From the NCBI RefSeq assembly GCF_028554725.1, contig NC_071670.1, forward strand, positions 33,846,001-33,910,000: a stretch of DNA of 64,000 nt. Direction: 5' to 3'. The translations under genes and the position numbers were made by a program. The notes beneath the pieces are model-generated. The model was not told where the DNA came from and did no database searches. It was given only the letters and a program-made list of their open reading frames with translations. Shown piece by piece: positions 9,401-20,785 of this stretch. The DNA comes from Zeugodacus cucurbitae. Its lineage: Eukaryota > Arthropoda > Insecta > Diptera > Tephritidae. How positions within the stretch are numbered: the stretch's first letter is position 1; every line of letters starts with the position of its first letter.

Positions 9401-11895
9401 ATCATGGGAGGAAAATAAAACTACTGGTAGACACAGGAGCATCAAAAAATTATATCAAACCAATACCCGAATTAAAAAATATCATTCCCGCATCTAGACC
9501 ATTTTTAGTAAAGTCTTTACATGGCAATAGTCCTGTAAGGCAAAAGTGCAGAATTAAAATGTTCGGTGTAATTACAGTTTTTTTTTATTTTACCTAATAA
9601 CAACTCAACTTTTGATGGTATAATTGGATTAGATCTATTAAACCAGGTAAATGCTCAAATAGACTTGAGCAATGGAATAATACGACATGATTTTGGAAAC
9701 GAAAACCTGTTGTTCCATGAATGCAAAAATGTTAATTTTATTAATATAAGAAGGGAAGAGATTCCTTCTTCTGTCCGAAATCTGTTTTCTAAAATGATAA
9801 CTAATAAAAAGAAGGCCTTTGCAGATTCTAACGAGTCTTTGCCTTTCAATACAAATATTATTGCTAACATTAGAACAAAAACCGGAGAACCAGTTTACTC
9901 CAAACTCTACCCATATCCTATGGGCGTAGCAGACTTCGTAAACAAAGAAGTAGCTGACTTTCTTGCCAATGGCATCATTCGTCCTTCAAGGTCCCCCTCC
10001 CCCCCGATTTGGGTTTTTGATAAAAAAGGAATAGATGAAGCAGGGAATAAAAAGAAACGTTTGGTGATTGACTTCAGAAAACTGAACGAGATCACAATCG
10101 AGGACAAGTATCCGATGCCAAGTGCAATGGTGATATTGTCAAATTTAAAGGGTGCTGAATACTTTACCACACTTGATTTGAAGTCTGGTTTCCACCAGAT
10201 TGAGTTAGCAGAAAGGGACAGGGAAAAAACCGCCTTCTCTGTAAATAATGGCAAGTATGAATTCTGCCGCTTGCCTTTTGGGCTTAAAAACGCCCCGAGT
10301 ATATTTCAAAGAGCAATCGATGATGTTCTAAGGGACCAAATTGGCAAAACATGTCACGTTTACGTCGATGACGTTATCATCTACTCAAAAACAGCCGAAG
10401 ATCACGTAAGGGACATTGAATGGGTGTTACGTAATCTCTACGAAGCTAATATGAGAGTATCAGTAGAAAAATCCAAGTTTTTCAAAGAAGAAGTAGAATA
10501 TTTAGGCTTTGTCGTATCAAGAAATGGTATAAAAACAAGTCCTGAAAACGTCAACGGCATAAAATGCTATGAACAACCGACCACACTTCGCGGACTTCGT
10601 TCGTTTTTGGGATTAGCAAGCTATTATAGATGTTTTATCAAAGACTAAAAGGGGACAATGGCAAAGTAAGTGCCACCCAATCGAAAAAAATTAAAGTGGA
10701 ATTAACACCAGAAGGTGAAGACGCCTTTAACAAACTTAAAGAAATTCTGTCATCAGAGGATGTCACGTTAACGTATCCACATTTCACTAAACCGTTTGAT
10801 TTAACAACCGATGCTTCCTCAAGGGGTTTAGGAGCTGTGCTTTCACAGGAAAAGAAACCAATAACCATGATACCGAGAACACTTAGAAAAAAAGAAGAAC
10901 ATTTAGCAACTAATGAACGAGAACTCTTAGCAATAGTGTAGGCACTTAACAGTTTGAGAAATTATCTATATGGTGTAAACCATTTGAACATTTATACAGA
11001 CCACCAACCTCTAACATTCGCACTTTCGGATAAAAATCCAAATGCTAAAATTAAACGTTGGAAGTCACTCATAGAGAGTTTCAACCCAAAAATCTTTTAT
11101 AAACCAGGTAAAGAAAATCATGTCGCCGACGCATTATCAAGGCAGCACATGAATATGGTAGAGGTTGAAATGGAAGCACACTCTGACTGTGCCACTATGC
11201 ACATCGAAGAGTCACTGACCTACACCATCGAAACGGTGGATAAACCAGTCAATTGCTTCCGAAATCAGATAATACTTCAAGAGAGCGAAAGCTTATCAAA
11301 GCAGTCCTTTATAATATTTGGATCAAAAAGTAGGCATATAATTTCATTCTGTAGTATAGAGTCATTATTAAAAACGCTGGAAGAAGTTATTAATGATAGC
11401 GTAGTAAATGCCATACATTGCAGCCTACCAGTTTTGGCAAAAATTCAGCACCGATTGGTTGAACACCACCCCAACGTAAAATTCCGTCACACAGAAAAAA
11501 ATGGTTACAGATGTCTACAACGAAGGTGACCAAACCGAAATAATAGTTGCCGAGCACAACCGAGCTCATAGAGCAGCATAAGAAAATGTGAAGCAGCATT
11601 TTTCCCAAAAATGGTTAAAAAAGCAAAAGAAGTAGCATCAAATTGTCGAATTTGTTCGAAATACGAACGACATCCAATAAAACATGTTATTGCAGCTACG
11701 CCAGTGCCAGGTAGCATCGGAGAAATATTGCACGTCGATATTTTCTCAACAGATCAGAAATATTTTCTAACATGCGTTGACAAATTTTCAAAATTTGCTA
11801 TGGTGCAGAAAATTGCATCTAGAACCATCATAGACGTAAAACCACCTATCTTACAACTAATAAACATTTTTCCAAACGTTAAAACAGTATAGAAT
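9398..11895 (+). pseudogene. element A pol: protease, RT, RNase H, truncated integrase
   Basis: The protease LLVDTGASKNYI lies near 9425, with a shift near 9590. RT follows with DYRKL-like DFRKLNEI, LDLKSGFHQI, LPFGLKNAPSIFQ and YVDD (about 10361). A deletion and TAA near 10647 remove about a dozen codons before RNase H (LTTDAS, TNEREL, YTDHQPL), and a TAG is at 10939. A shift near 11500 leads into the integrase zinc domain (HNRAHR, CRICSKY) and first catalytic Asp (LHVDIFS). The integrase then stops after FPNVKTV and joins env, so its second Asp and Glu are missing. Confidence 0.88.
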
Positions 11896-12875
11896 AAATA
11901 CCCATATTCAGCAAAAGATACTAGAAATAACAGACAAAATTAATGAAATCATTGCTACAACTAAAAAAGAAAAAATAGATACAGGTCACTTATTCGAAAT
12001 AATATTAGCACGAAATAGAATAATAACTCTCGAGTTACAAGCTGTCACAATTTCTATAACGTTAGCCAAACTTAATTTAATTAGTCCTGTTTTATTAGAC
12101 AATAATGATCTAAAAACACTTATTGACGAGCACTCTACCAACGTAACTATAATAGAAATATTAGGAATGTCTAAAATTAAGGTTTTGCAAAATAGTGACA
12201 ATTTATATTTTGTTATAAAATATCCTATACCTAAGGTAGTTTGTAAGAAAATCTACGTTTGCTACATTTTGCAAAACACTAAAAACTACCACTTGTGGGC
12301 AACAGCTCATTATGGGATCAGTGGCGAATTGCTCAACTACCGCCAACCATAATAAGGGCATTAATGAAATTGACGATGGCATTGTTATTATTAACAATAT
12401 CACAGCCGAAATAGAGGATCAGCTTGGAAATATCAGAACCGTCAGCGGCACCTATTTGTTGAATTTTGCCCAGTCAGTAAAGATAAATGGTACTGAATAC
12501 CGCAACCGAAACAACGCTTTTTCTCGAACACCTTTAACTCCAACAGCACAGCAAATCAATCTTTTGGGTCATTTAGACACTTTGAGCCTAAACTACCTTC
12601 AGGAAATGAATGTAGAAAATGTTAATTATATTGGCGCTCTTCAAGAAGATGTAAACTCGAAAACAATGGATTTCATGGTTATAATAACGACACTCATTAT
12701 CCTAATATTGTTTTGGTTTGCCTTTATAACATACAAAAAACATGCTGCTAAAAGGGCAATAGATGTCTTGGTAAAAAAGGTAACTGAAAGAATCGTGGAC
12801 GATCCTCACTTAGAAGGGGAGGAGTTAACGCGAAACGCTGGCAGTCAAGTTACACAGTCTGTATTGTCTGTCTAA
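11890..12875 (+). pseudogene. element A envelope protein, N-terminus missing
   Basis: The frame begins mid-protein, equivalent to A' env near 38929, with the block ARNRIITLELQAVT. It shifts near 12250-12320 and continues to TAA at 12873-12875, inside the 3' LTR. A hydrophobic segment (VIITTLIILILFWFAF, about 12677-12725) is the membrane anchor. Insect gypsy envelopes are related to baculovirus-type fusion proteins. The signal peptide and cleavage region lie in the deleted part. Confidence 0.8.
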
Positions 12876-13072
12876 CAGAACAATCTGAAAATAGTAACTT
12901 AATGCCAACAGCAAGCATCGTGGGATTCGCTGACTCAACATACTCCCAACGGCTACGACAGGTAACTACAGCGAGTGCAGCGACGGCAGCGTAGGTTAAG
13001 CTATAGTTGTAAGTGAATTGTATCTTTAGTTTTAAAAGAGACCCAATAAAGAGCACTTCAAATAGAATAATT
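12812..13072 (+). repeat. polypurine tract and 3' LTR of element A
   Basis: AGAAGGGGAGG ends directly before AGTTAAC at 12823. The 250-bp LTR ends at 13072, followed by the TGTA duplication. It is 99% identical to the 5' LTR. Confidence 0.95.
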
Positions 13073-13076
13073 TGTA

Positions 13077-15024
13077 TATAAGGACATGAACTGCGATACA
13101 TGCAACCAAGCAAAATTGTGTGCATTACCATTCTCTAAAAACGCAAAGCGTATGACAAAAAGTGTACTTGAGTTGGTGCACAGCGACGTCTGTGGCTCAA
13201 TGAACGTTAAATCAATAGCTGGAAATCGCTATTTCGTGACCTTCATCGATGACTATACGCGTAAAATTTTTGTTTACTTCATGCGCGCTAAAAATGAAGT
13301 GTTTCAGAAATTTAAACTATTTAAAAGCTACGTTGAACTGCAAACCGGTAACAAAATAAAATGTTTGCGTAGTGACAACGGAACTGAATATATGAACAAT
13401 GAATTTAATAACTTTTTAAATGAATGCGGTATAAAAAGGCAAAACACTGTTCCGTACACGCCTCAACAAAACGGCGTTGCTGAACGCGTTAACCGTACAA
13501 TAGTGGAAATGGCGAAAAGTTTATTGATTCACGCGAAATTAGAAGAATTTCTATGGGCCGAAGCTGTACAAACGGCCGCATATCTGCGCAACAGGTGCCC
13601 CACTCCCTTAAATGGGTGTACCCCTTTCGAAGTGTGGAAAGATCGCAAAGCGTCGGTAAAACATCTTCGAGTTTTCGGTTCACGTGCATTTGCTATAGAT
13701 AAAAATAGAACGGGCAAATTTAAAGCAAAGGCAAAAGAGTGTATTTTCGTCGGCTATTCAATATCAGCAAAAGCTTATCGCTTGTATGATCGCAATAAAC
13801 GTACAGTGATAGAGCGCAGGGATGTCAAATTTGTTGAAGGTGAGTTTGACACAGTAACATCTGAGAAATGTAATTTATCAGAGCGAAATGATGACTTTGA
13901 GACAAACATTATTCGTCTTGAGTCACACACGTCTTCCGAAGAAGATGCAACGTCAAATCAGGTTGAAAGTGAGTCAACATCTGAAAATTGTAACGATAAA
14001 CCATAGTACGAGTGTGGCGACACCGACGTAGAAGAAGAAGAAGAAGAGTTTGTCAGCAATTGTCTAGTGATAATGATCAACAAGAAACGCAACAACGGGG
14101 CCCAGGGCGTCCAAAAATTATACGCACAGGACATCCAGGCAGACCCAAAAAGGCGTATAACGTGTTAAATAACTTGAATTCTTTTGATGATGTCGAAACA
14201 CCTCAAACAGTAGCAGAAGCATTGCAGAGCCAATATGCAACAAATTGGCAAGCGTCAATGCAATCAGAGTACAATGCACTTATAGCTAACAACACTTGGG
14301 AGTTGGTTGATTTGCCTACTGGTGCAAAGTCAATTGGTTCGAAATGGGTATTTCGAGTAAAGAGAAATCGAAGATGATGAAAAATTCAAATCTAGATTGG
14401 TCGCAAAGGGTTGCGGACAGCAATTGGGAATCAACTACAGTGAAACCTTCTCTCCTGTAATACGCTACGAAACTATTCGTATGTTGTTCGCCATAGCTGC
14501 AGAAAAACAGCTATACATGCATCAAGCGGACATCTCCAACGCATATTTAAACAGCAAATTAAATGAAGTAGTATACATGCAGCAACCACAAAATTTCGTA
14601 AGCGCAAAGCATCCTAACAAAGTTTTAAAGCTCAATAAACCTATATAAGGGCTTAAGCAATCCGGTCGCGTATGGAACCAGACGCTAGATGAAGTACTAC
14701 AAAAGATTGGCTTCAAACAAAGCAAGCATGAGGCTTGCCTTTACTTCAAGCAGACTCAGCATCAAAGCAGATTTAGTAATCATATCACGCAGCGAGAACG
14801 AGATACGCGCTATTAAGAAGAAGATAGCATCCAAATTCGAGATGCATGACGGAGGTCCTGCCTCATATTTTCTTGGGTTAGAAATACAACGAGACGGCGA
14901 TCGAGGTGCAGTATCACTTTGTCAAAAAGCGTATATCAAAAATCTGTTAGACGAATACGGTATGAAAGACTGTCGTGCAGCTGTAACACCGCTCGACCCA
15001 GGTTTTCATATCGGTAGCGGACTC
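13077..15024 (+). pseudogene. copia-type integrase and reverse transcriptase
   Basis: This resumes the copia frame after element A: CDTCNQAK (zinc domain), HSDVCGSM, RSDNGTEYMN and NGVAERVNRTIVE (integrase D, D, E). The first frame ends at 14004-14006. RT pieces follow in other frames: SIGSKWVFRVK, YSETFSPVIRYETIR and ADISNAYLNSKLNE, then SGRVWNQTLDEVL. Near 14770 the catalytic YVDD is partly deleted; only DLVIISRSENE follows. The sequence stops inside RT near 15018-15024, where gypsy LTR begins. RNase H and the copia 3' LTR are absent. Confidence 0.88.
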
Positions 15025-15111
15025 AAACCAACATTTCGTGTTTCATTTCAAACCGCGCGTAGCGGTAAAAAATATATTTTTTTAATACTTCCCATGTAAG
15101 GGAAGTTAATT
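15018..15111 (+). repeat. 3' end of A2 LTR
   Basis: It matches the LTR end at 32330-32422 (CTTCGTGTTTTATTTCAAACC, GCGCGTAGCGGTA, ACTTCCCA) and, more weakly, the end of the 45198 solo LTR. It ends TTAATT at 15111, followed by the TGCA duplication. The first ~16 bases overlap copia sequence by microhomology. Confidence 0.7.
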
Positions 15112-15115
15112 TGCA

Positions 15116-15725
15116 TGGATGTAGGACAAGAATCATTCCATCTTTTAACACAAACCTATCGAGATAAGGCTCTAGATACCTTCATAATAGGTTTGAGGAG
15201 TGACTTACCTCGCTTGCTTAGCATGAGAGAACCGTTAGATTAGACTAGAGAACCAAAATTTCCGCCAGGAAATTCAATAATTCTGCTCCACCAGTTCCCG
15301 TAAGGAAATATAATAGGGGAAATCAGCCTGTATTTTACTTCAAACTTGCATATTTACCTAGGCCAAGTGAAAATTACCCACAATGACCAAATAATAATCA
15401 TAATCCAAGATTTGATTCGCAACAGCAAGTTGCTCTACCACGACCATTCGGTCCTAAACCTCAACCCAAGCCTGAGCGAATGGATGTTGACCATTCTATG
15501 CACTCCAGACGCATAAATTACATGAATAGGGCACAAAAGAACAACTTTTTTGGCAATAGACCAACACAGGGAAACAATCAACAGCATAAAAGAATGCATC
15601 TGAACCACTTCATTCATTCTGTACCGGTTCAAAATGATGCAGACCCATCCTATAATATAACGGAAGCTAAATATTTCAATAATGAGACTGTAGAAGAATC
15701 TACTGATGTATTTTTTTTAGTCTAG
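15116..15725 (+). pseudogene. family B gag, 3' part of copy B1
   Basis: This continues B gag after A2 (GQESFHLLTQTYRDKALDTFI), then a Pro/Gln/Asn-rich region and PERMDVDHSMHSRRINYMNR. Several stops and shifts lie before 15480; from there it is open to TAG at 15723-15725 (STDVFFLV). The end carries the frameshift heptamer. Confidence 0.8.
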
Positions 15726-15766
15726 TAAGCTCTTCGCTACCATACTTTGAAGTAAAATCGAAGAGT
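15713..15766 (+). promoter_or_regulatory. candidate -1 frameshift signal, gag/pol of B1
   Basis: T TTT TTA (15713-15719) is in gag phase. A 9-nt spacer follows, then GCTCTTCG (15729-15736) pairs with CGAAGAGT (15759-15766). The B2 and C2 copies keep heptamer, spacing and stem while the loop differs. Confidence 0.7.
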
Positions 15767-16278
15767 GGAGAAATACTTAAGTTCTTAATTGAAGAGTAAA
15801 AATTACTTGCAACGCAGATTAGCAAAACAGAAAAAATTAAATAAATCTGCTTTCTACACATTTTCTGTAGCAGGAGATATTAAAATTGAAGAGCACACAT
15901 ATGTAAATCTATTTAACTTCGATACTAATTTTATATTTTATTTATTACCTTCGTTAAAGACATTCGAAGGAATTTTGGGTAATGATACTCTTCGAAAAAT
16001 GGGAGCTGTAATACATTCGAAAGAAAATTATATTTTATTAGAAAATGGGAGGAAAATAGAATTAAAACAACTACCTTCCCCAACAGTTAATAATATTAGC
16101 ATTAGAGATGAGCACATGTCTCTTAACAAGAAAAATAATATGAATAAATTAATAGAAATTTTCCCAGGACTTTTCTCGGAAAAATTGGCTTATATGACTA
16201 GATTCGTAGGAGAAATTCGAACGAACACGGATACCCCAGTATATACTAAATTTTACCCATACTCCATTTCACTTAAGC
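15727..16278 (+). pseudogene. B1 protease and start of RT
   Basis: The -1 frame reads SSSLPYFEVKSKSGEILKFLIE, then TAA where the protease Asp-Thr-Gly should be. After a shift, a frame from 15789 has GILGNDTLRKMG, ISIRDEHMS and DTPVYTKFYPY, the entry to RT. It is cut at 16278 by Harb3 and resumes at 17957. Confidence 0.8.
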
Positions 16279-16580
16279 GCCCTGGTGACGATCAAATAAT
16301 TGCGTCGAACACTTTAAGTGTGTTGGTGTCGTCGGCTACACGTACGCTACACCGACCTGTTGTCGGCTCTGTTTGATGAAAAGCATGAGCTCATTTGCAG
16401 GGAAGATTTCAAGCTGAGAGGACATAGAAAAGTGAAGTGAAGCGAAGCAGAAAAAAGTGAATTGATACAGTAATGTGAAGTGAAGAAGAAAAAAATGATT
16501 TGAAATAAGTCTGAAATTTTAAAACATATATATTAAAATAATAAAGTAAAATCAAATAAAATAAACTAAATAATATAAAA

Positions 16581-17130
16581 ATGGAGAAATCGTTAAACGA
16601 CCAACAATTTATACTACGTTTGATAGAACACTATCAAATTTTAGAAGGATTGTGGAATACTCGAGTGGAAGCATACAGCAATCGAGAAGAAAAGAGGAAG
16701 CAGTACCACATCCTTCTAGAAATATACAAAGAACAATACCCGAAGGCTACAATCGAAGACTTAAAAAAAATAAATATTGGCTGATTGCGAAAGAAGTGGT
16801 GCTGGAGCTGAAGATTCCGAATCAAATTCGTTTACTACGCATATGCAATTTTTAAACGATGTGGAGGCACCAAGCACATCAAGAAGTACTACACATCCTT
16901 CTAGAAATATACAAAGAACAATACTCAAAGGCTATAATAGAAGACTTAAAAAAATAAATATTTTGCGTACCGGTTTCTGACGGGAGAAACAGCGATTGGC
17001 TGATTGCGAAAGAAGTGGTCCTGGAGCTGAAGATTCCGAATCAAATTTGTTTTACTATACGCATATGCAATTTTTAAACGATGTGGAGGCACCAAGCACA
17101 TCAAGAAGTACTACAGCAAGTACAATTTAA
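16581..17130 (+). pseudogene. Harb3 MADF-like accessory gene with internal duplication
   Basis: The frame starts MEKSLNDQQFILRLIEHYQ and reads NTRVEAYSNREEKRKQYHIL, resembling the MADF/Myb-like DNA-binding partner of Harbinger transposases. A duplicated block (16708-17112) breaks the reading frame. The second copy retains bases lost from the first. No full protein can be made. Confidence 0.6.
16708..17112 (+). repeat. direct duplication inside Harb3
   Basis: Two adjacent copies start ACATCCTTCTAGAAATATAC and end CATCAAGAAGTACTAC (about 16708-16893 and 16894-17109). The second has about 35 extra bases (TTGCGTACCGGTTTCTGACG...). Confidence 0.85.
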
Positions 17131-17206
17131 AAAAAAGTATATTTCGATAAACTTTTATTTTTAAAATATATTTATAAACATAAAAAATATGTAGTTAAAT
17201 TTAAAG

Positions 17207-17800
17207 TTATGCATATTTCGTTTGCCAAGAAAATACCCCTTCGTTGCTAAAATATTCTGCAAAAGTCTCGCGAATTTCTTTAGCTTTATTTGAAGCATTC
17301 CGCATTTGTGTGCATTCCAGTGCATTAAGATGTATATCTTTACACCATTTTCCGATAACTAAATCCCCTGAGCTGGTAACTTCATTATCAATTATATCGG
17401 TGAATGAATACATTTTTTTTGCGCGCAAAAAATTATGCAGATAGCAACAAGACAAAAATGGTTTGTGCTTTTTCCGGCTCGACGGAAATGGTAGTTTGTA
17501 GAACACCAAATCGGGATACTAATATTCCAAACACATTCTCAAAAATTCTACGCGCTCTACTCAACCTGTAGTTAAAGATGCGTTCTTTTCTCGTGAGATT
17601 GTGCCAGGATAGGGTTTCAAAAGGTTTTCATGCATTTGAAAAGTATTATCTCCAATGAAAACATATTGCAGAATTTCATTGCTATTTGGTAGTTGCGATG
17701 ATGAAGGTATTTGTAAACATTTGTTGTAAATTGCTTTCCCAAAATCGTTTTATTTAATTTAAAACAACACCAAGAATTGCAGCAAATGCCAATAATAGAT
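17207..17800 (-). pseudogene. Harb3 transposase, C-terminal part
   Basis: On the minus strand the segments VFIGDNTFQMHENL, FNYRLSRARRIFENVFGILV and CYLHNFLRAK match the C-terminal half of PIF/Harbinger transposases; the Glu of the triad lies in the RARRIFEN block. Frames shift between segments, and the N-terminal half with both Asp residues is gone. Confidence 0.75.
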
Positions 17801-17956
17801 AATCCTCATCCGACGATGACATGATGACCGTTCGTTACGAGCTCAAGACTAAACTAATGTTTGACGTGTTAAGTTGAACGTTTGCGGGCAACACACGATT
17901 GAACATCACTAACACATATGCACTGTTTGACGCAATTATTTGATCGTCTCCAGGGC

Positions 17957-18197
17957 ACTTCAAATCTGGGGTCGAAAACCAGATAGAAAAACTGTTAGAA
18001 GATGGTATAATCAGACCATCGAGGTCTCCATATAACTCCCCGGTATGGAAATCGAAAGCTCAATAAGCTAACAATTGCGGATAGATATCCCATTCCCGAA
18101 ATTAATCGCAGTCCTTATTCAAAATGATAAACCGATTACGTACCTATCCAGAACTATTAGCAAGACTATGCAGCGAATGAGAGGGAAATGCTAGTTA
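17957..18197 (+). pseudogene. B1 pol after Harb3 (RT and RNase H scraps)
   Basis: Sequence resumes as GVENQIEKLLEDGIIRPSRS and YNSPVW, as at 49550-49620. It then jumps to ANNCG.ISHSRN-like sequence (shifted RT) and to a short RNase H scrap with AANEREML in one frame. The rest of B1 is missing. Confidence 0.7.
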
Positions 18198-18275
18198 AAA
18201 ATATTTTTAAGTTTTAATTACTTTGTATGTATTTTATATAGTTGATATATACATTTTAATATTGTAAACATAAAC

Positions 18276-19092
18276 ATGGACAACAAAATCGATGCAGACG
18301 CTATTTTAAAAATGACAGTGAAGACTTTAAAAAATAAGTTGACAGAACTGGGACTAGGAGTAAGTGGACGAAAACATGAACTGAGGGATAGATGACGAAA
18401 ATGAAAAGAGCGATTTTCAGTCCAATCAGTCTGAATGCGATTTTAGATAAAAACGGACTGAGCCACCTGCATCAAAACGTTGTGCGCATTTCACACTTAA
18501 AGATATTGAAGAAAGTCTTTCATCTTTTGTTGGAACAGATTGGTCCGATATACAAAAATGGATCAACCATTGAAAAAAATGCTGAAATAGTAAATTGGAT
18601 TGACGTACAAAAATTCATTTATACAAAACAGTTGTTGAGGGGTGCTGCAAAACTTTACGTGGGTAGTCAAACTGGGTTGCGCGATTGGAATTCTTTAAAA
18701 TTAGCACTAACTAATGAATTTGGAAACAAGTTACCAGCAGCAGATGTTGGGGAAAAGACAGAAGAAGCGGTGTGAATCGTATCATGAATACTTATATGCG
18801 TTGATGGAGATAGACAAATCAATTCGCTTGGACGAAAGAAGTTTGTTGGCGTATTTTATAGGTGGTATTCCGGGATCTAAGTATATTAAGGCTCTTCTCT
18901 ACCAAGCCAAAACTGTGACGGAACTTAAAGAACATTTAGTAATTTATGAAAAAATCAAGAAGGAAACAAAAATTTAAAAATCTTAAGAAAGGGGATGTTT
19001 ACAATAAAGTTAAAAAAGATAATTCTAATTCTTCGTTGCCAGTAAGAACCGATAAGAGGTGTTAGAAATGTGGTGAACCTTCGCACATAGCT
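18276..19092 (+). pseudogene. SAP-type gag (second copy)
   Basis: The ATG at 18276 starts MDNKIDADAILKMTVKTLKN, then LGLGVSGRKHELRDR, the same SAP-like N-terminus as the intact frame at 62692. A stop follows at once. Later blocks FIYTKQLLRGAAKLYVGSQ and YEYLYALMEIDKSIRLDE align with it in shifted frames, and a broken knuckle (KCGEPSHIARD) ends the copy near 19090. Confidence 0.75.
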
Positions 19093-19739
19093 AGAGATTA
19101 TTATTATATCATTTCTGCCATTCAAGAAGAAAATCGTCGAAAGTATAACCTTAAACGCAAGGAAAATTTAAATTACAATGTGAACGATCTAGTAGCTATA
19201 AAACGCACTCAATTTGGTTCGAATTTGAAATTGAAGACAAAATACTTTGGAGCGTCTAAATTATTGAGAAGTTACCACACGGGCGTTACAAAGTACAAAA
19301 GCTCGATGAAATTGAGGGACCTAATTTGACCTCGACTGTAGCGGAGTATATCAAACCATGGAGTTTAGAATTCGGTTCGAATCATGAGTCAGGAGGGCCG
19401 AATGTGGAAGCGGCAGACGAACGTAAAACTAGAAGTGGACGTAACTTTTAACGATTACCCCTACTCAAATACGACACAGTAACCTGACGAACATAAGAAC
19501 TTGACGAAGATAACGCTCGAACGAACGAGTACGAACGGACACTCGTTTTCTAGTCACCAAACTGAACGATTGAACATATTTTAGCATCAACTAAAATATC
19601 GATTAATTTTTATCTATTATTAAACTACATTATAAGTTGTATTGAATAAATTCGGTTTGTCATCAAACATACTCCGTCTTTGAATACAATTTATTTATTG
19701 AGTTCGTTATTCGTCATCAAACATACTACGACTCTACAT
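19093..19739 (+). pseudogene. integrase C-terminal domain and 3' LTR of the SAP-type copy
   Basis: The frame from 19094 reads EENRRKYNLKRKENLNYNVN and DLVAIKRTQFGSNLKLKTKY, typical of the integrase end in mdg3/Osvaldo-like elements, so most of pol is deleted after the gag knuckle. A shift occurs near 19260. After the stop at 19450 comes LTR-like sequence with AATAAA (about 19644), ending ACGACTCTACA near 19739, as the SAP LTRs end in CTACA. Confidence 0.65.
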
Positions 19740-19744
19740 GTTAT

Positions 19745-19899
19745 ATCAAACAAACATGTTGGGCGAATTCAAGGAACGAATTCACATTTACGAGAAAGTT
19801 AGGAGTGCACAAACAACTGTACAGAGAGTAAAGAATTTATTAAAAGAAAGTGTTTTGAGTGTGACAAGGGAGGCCACATAACGAGATAAAAAACTTAAA
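19745..19899 (+). pseudogene. SAP-like gag scrap with zinc knuckle
   Basis: The frame EFKERIHIYEKVRSAQ matches the end of the SAP gag capsid region. A shifted frame gives a knuckle start CFECDKGGHITR. It is cut before its last Cys. Confidence 0.6.
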
Positions 19900-20172
19900 A
19901 TACGAAACGCAGACAATTAACGACTCGATTATATGCAATAAGAGTTTAGAAATTGTAAAATCTTTACCGGAATTCTCGGGGAAGTCATACGTCAGTAGAT
20001 GGAAGTTCCAAACAATACAATGAGTTTTTATATAGAGAGGATTAGGAGATAGTTTGGAGCCCTAACAATACCGCTAAAGAAGATTTTTGGCAATGCCAAC
20101 GACATTTTAACAAATCATGGCATAGTTTTAAATTTAGAGGTCATAATTTCTAGATTAGATTTTGCATATGCA
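19900..20172 (+). pseudogene. A-type gag scrap
   Basis: It contains SLEIVKSLPEFSGK and, in another frame, the IISRLDFAYA equivalent (near 20140-20168). It aligns with A gag at 8400-8640. It ends at TGCA, into which an LTR inserted. Confidence 0.7.
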
Positions 20173-20635
20173 AGTTAACGGTAGCAGCCGCACAGACACT
20201 TTATGATCAATGTAAACAAATTGTATCTTCTTCAGAATACTTTAATTAAAAAGAAATTAATATCTTCTTTGTTATGATAAGTAAACAAAATTCAATATTC
20301 CATTATTTGTTTTGATAATGAGAATATTTGAAAATTTAATGCACTGGCATTCCATCACTTAATGTAATGCCAAAGCATCATTAATAATTAGCTTTTACAT
20401 ATTGTAAGCATATGAAAGTGACAGATCCTAATGTTGAATTGGAGACTTTTCACTTTTCCTTTTTGCTATCACGCGGTTGACCGGTGCTATTGAGCGGTTC
20501 AACAAATAAATTGTAATTTAACGTTTAATTTCGATACATTAAAATCATCACATTATAAAGTGATTTTATAAAAGTCAAACGTTAATAAATCTAAATAATC
20601 TTGTTCAAAACTCTGTATTTCATTTTGTTTATATA
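20173..20635 (+). repeat. LTR related to the A2 family
   Basis: It starts AGTTAACGGTAGCAGCCGCA after TGCA (20169-20172), related to the A2 LTR start. An internal stretch TTAATAATTAGCTTTTACAT is shared with the A3 LTR at 32249. The right end is uncertain: no clear TGCA follows. Confidence 0.6.
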
Positions 20636-20694
20636 ATTTTACTGGACTAAGTCAAATTCTAAAATCTATTCAAATTAAAGAATTAAACAACAAA

Positions 20695-20785
20695 ATGGAG
20701 CGAGAGACCAGAGAAGCGGCCATACAAAACGTCAAACTTATTCAACCATTTGATGGTGACCGCGTTTACTTGGGACTCTTTATTC
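20695..20785 (+). pseudogene. start of an unidentified retrotransposon gag
   Basis: MERETREAAIQNVKLIQPFD followed by GDRVYLG resembles the N-terminus of gypsy-group Gag proteins (a LIxxFDGD motif). The frame then runs into unrelated AT-rich sequence. Confidence 0.45.

Larger units (their letters stand above)
7619..13072 (+). mobile_element. element A, env-carrying gypsy-type LTR retrotransposon
   Basis: Two 250-bp LTRs (7619-7868 and 12823-13072) begin AGTTAAC and end AATAATT. TGTA is duplicated at 7615-7618 and 13073-13076. The LTRs differ at two positions, so insertion is recent relative to the other copies here. The primer site TGGCGCCCAACG fits a tRNA-Lys-type primer. Gag, pol and env are all present, but with one nonsense codon in gag, deletions in RT-RNase H and integrase-env, and frameshifts. 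It cannot be autonomous. The insertion site is the copia integrase. Confidence 0.95.
1171..15111 (+). mobile_element. LTR element A2 containing a copia-type segment, inserted in B1 gag
   Basis: The left LTR begins AGTTAACGACAGCC after TGCA (1167-1170). The right LTR ends GAAGTTAATT before TGCA (15112-15115). Removing the insert and one TGCA rejoins B gag as at 48420, so both boundaries are supported. From left to right it contains an LTR, a leader, an upstream ORF, gag to about 3146, then a copia-type gag-pol to about 15024, then the last ~90 bases of the LTR. A2's own pol and env are absent. Harb1 and element A are secondary insertions in the copia part. Confidence 0.8.
16279..17956 (-). mobile_element. 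Harb3, decayed PIF/Harbinger element
   Basis: The inverted repeats of about 33 bp start GCCCTGGTGACGATCAAATA at 16279 and match the complement of the end at 17956 with two mismatches. Flanks read ACTTAAGC and ACTTCAAATC, so the duplication is blurred. The two genes are arranged tail to tail: a MADF-like gene on + and a transposase on -. Strand is given by the transposase. It interrupts B1 pol. Confidence 0.8.
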
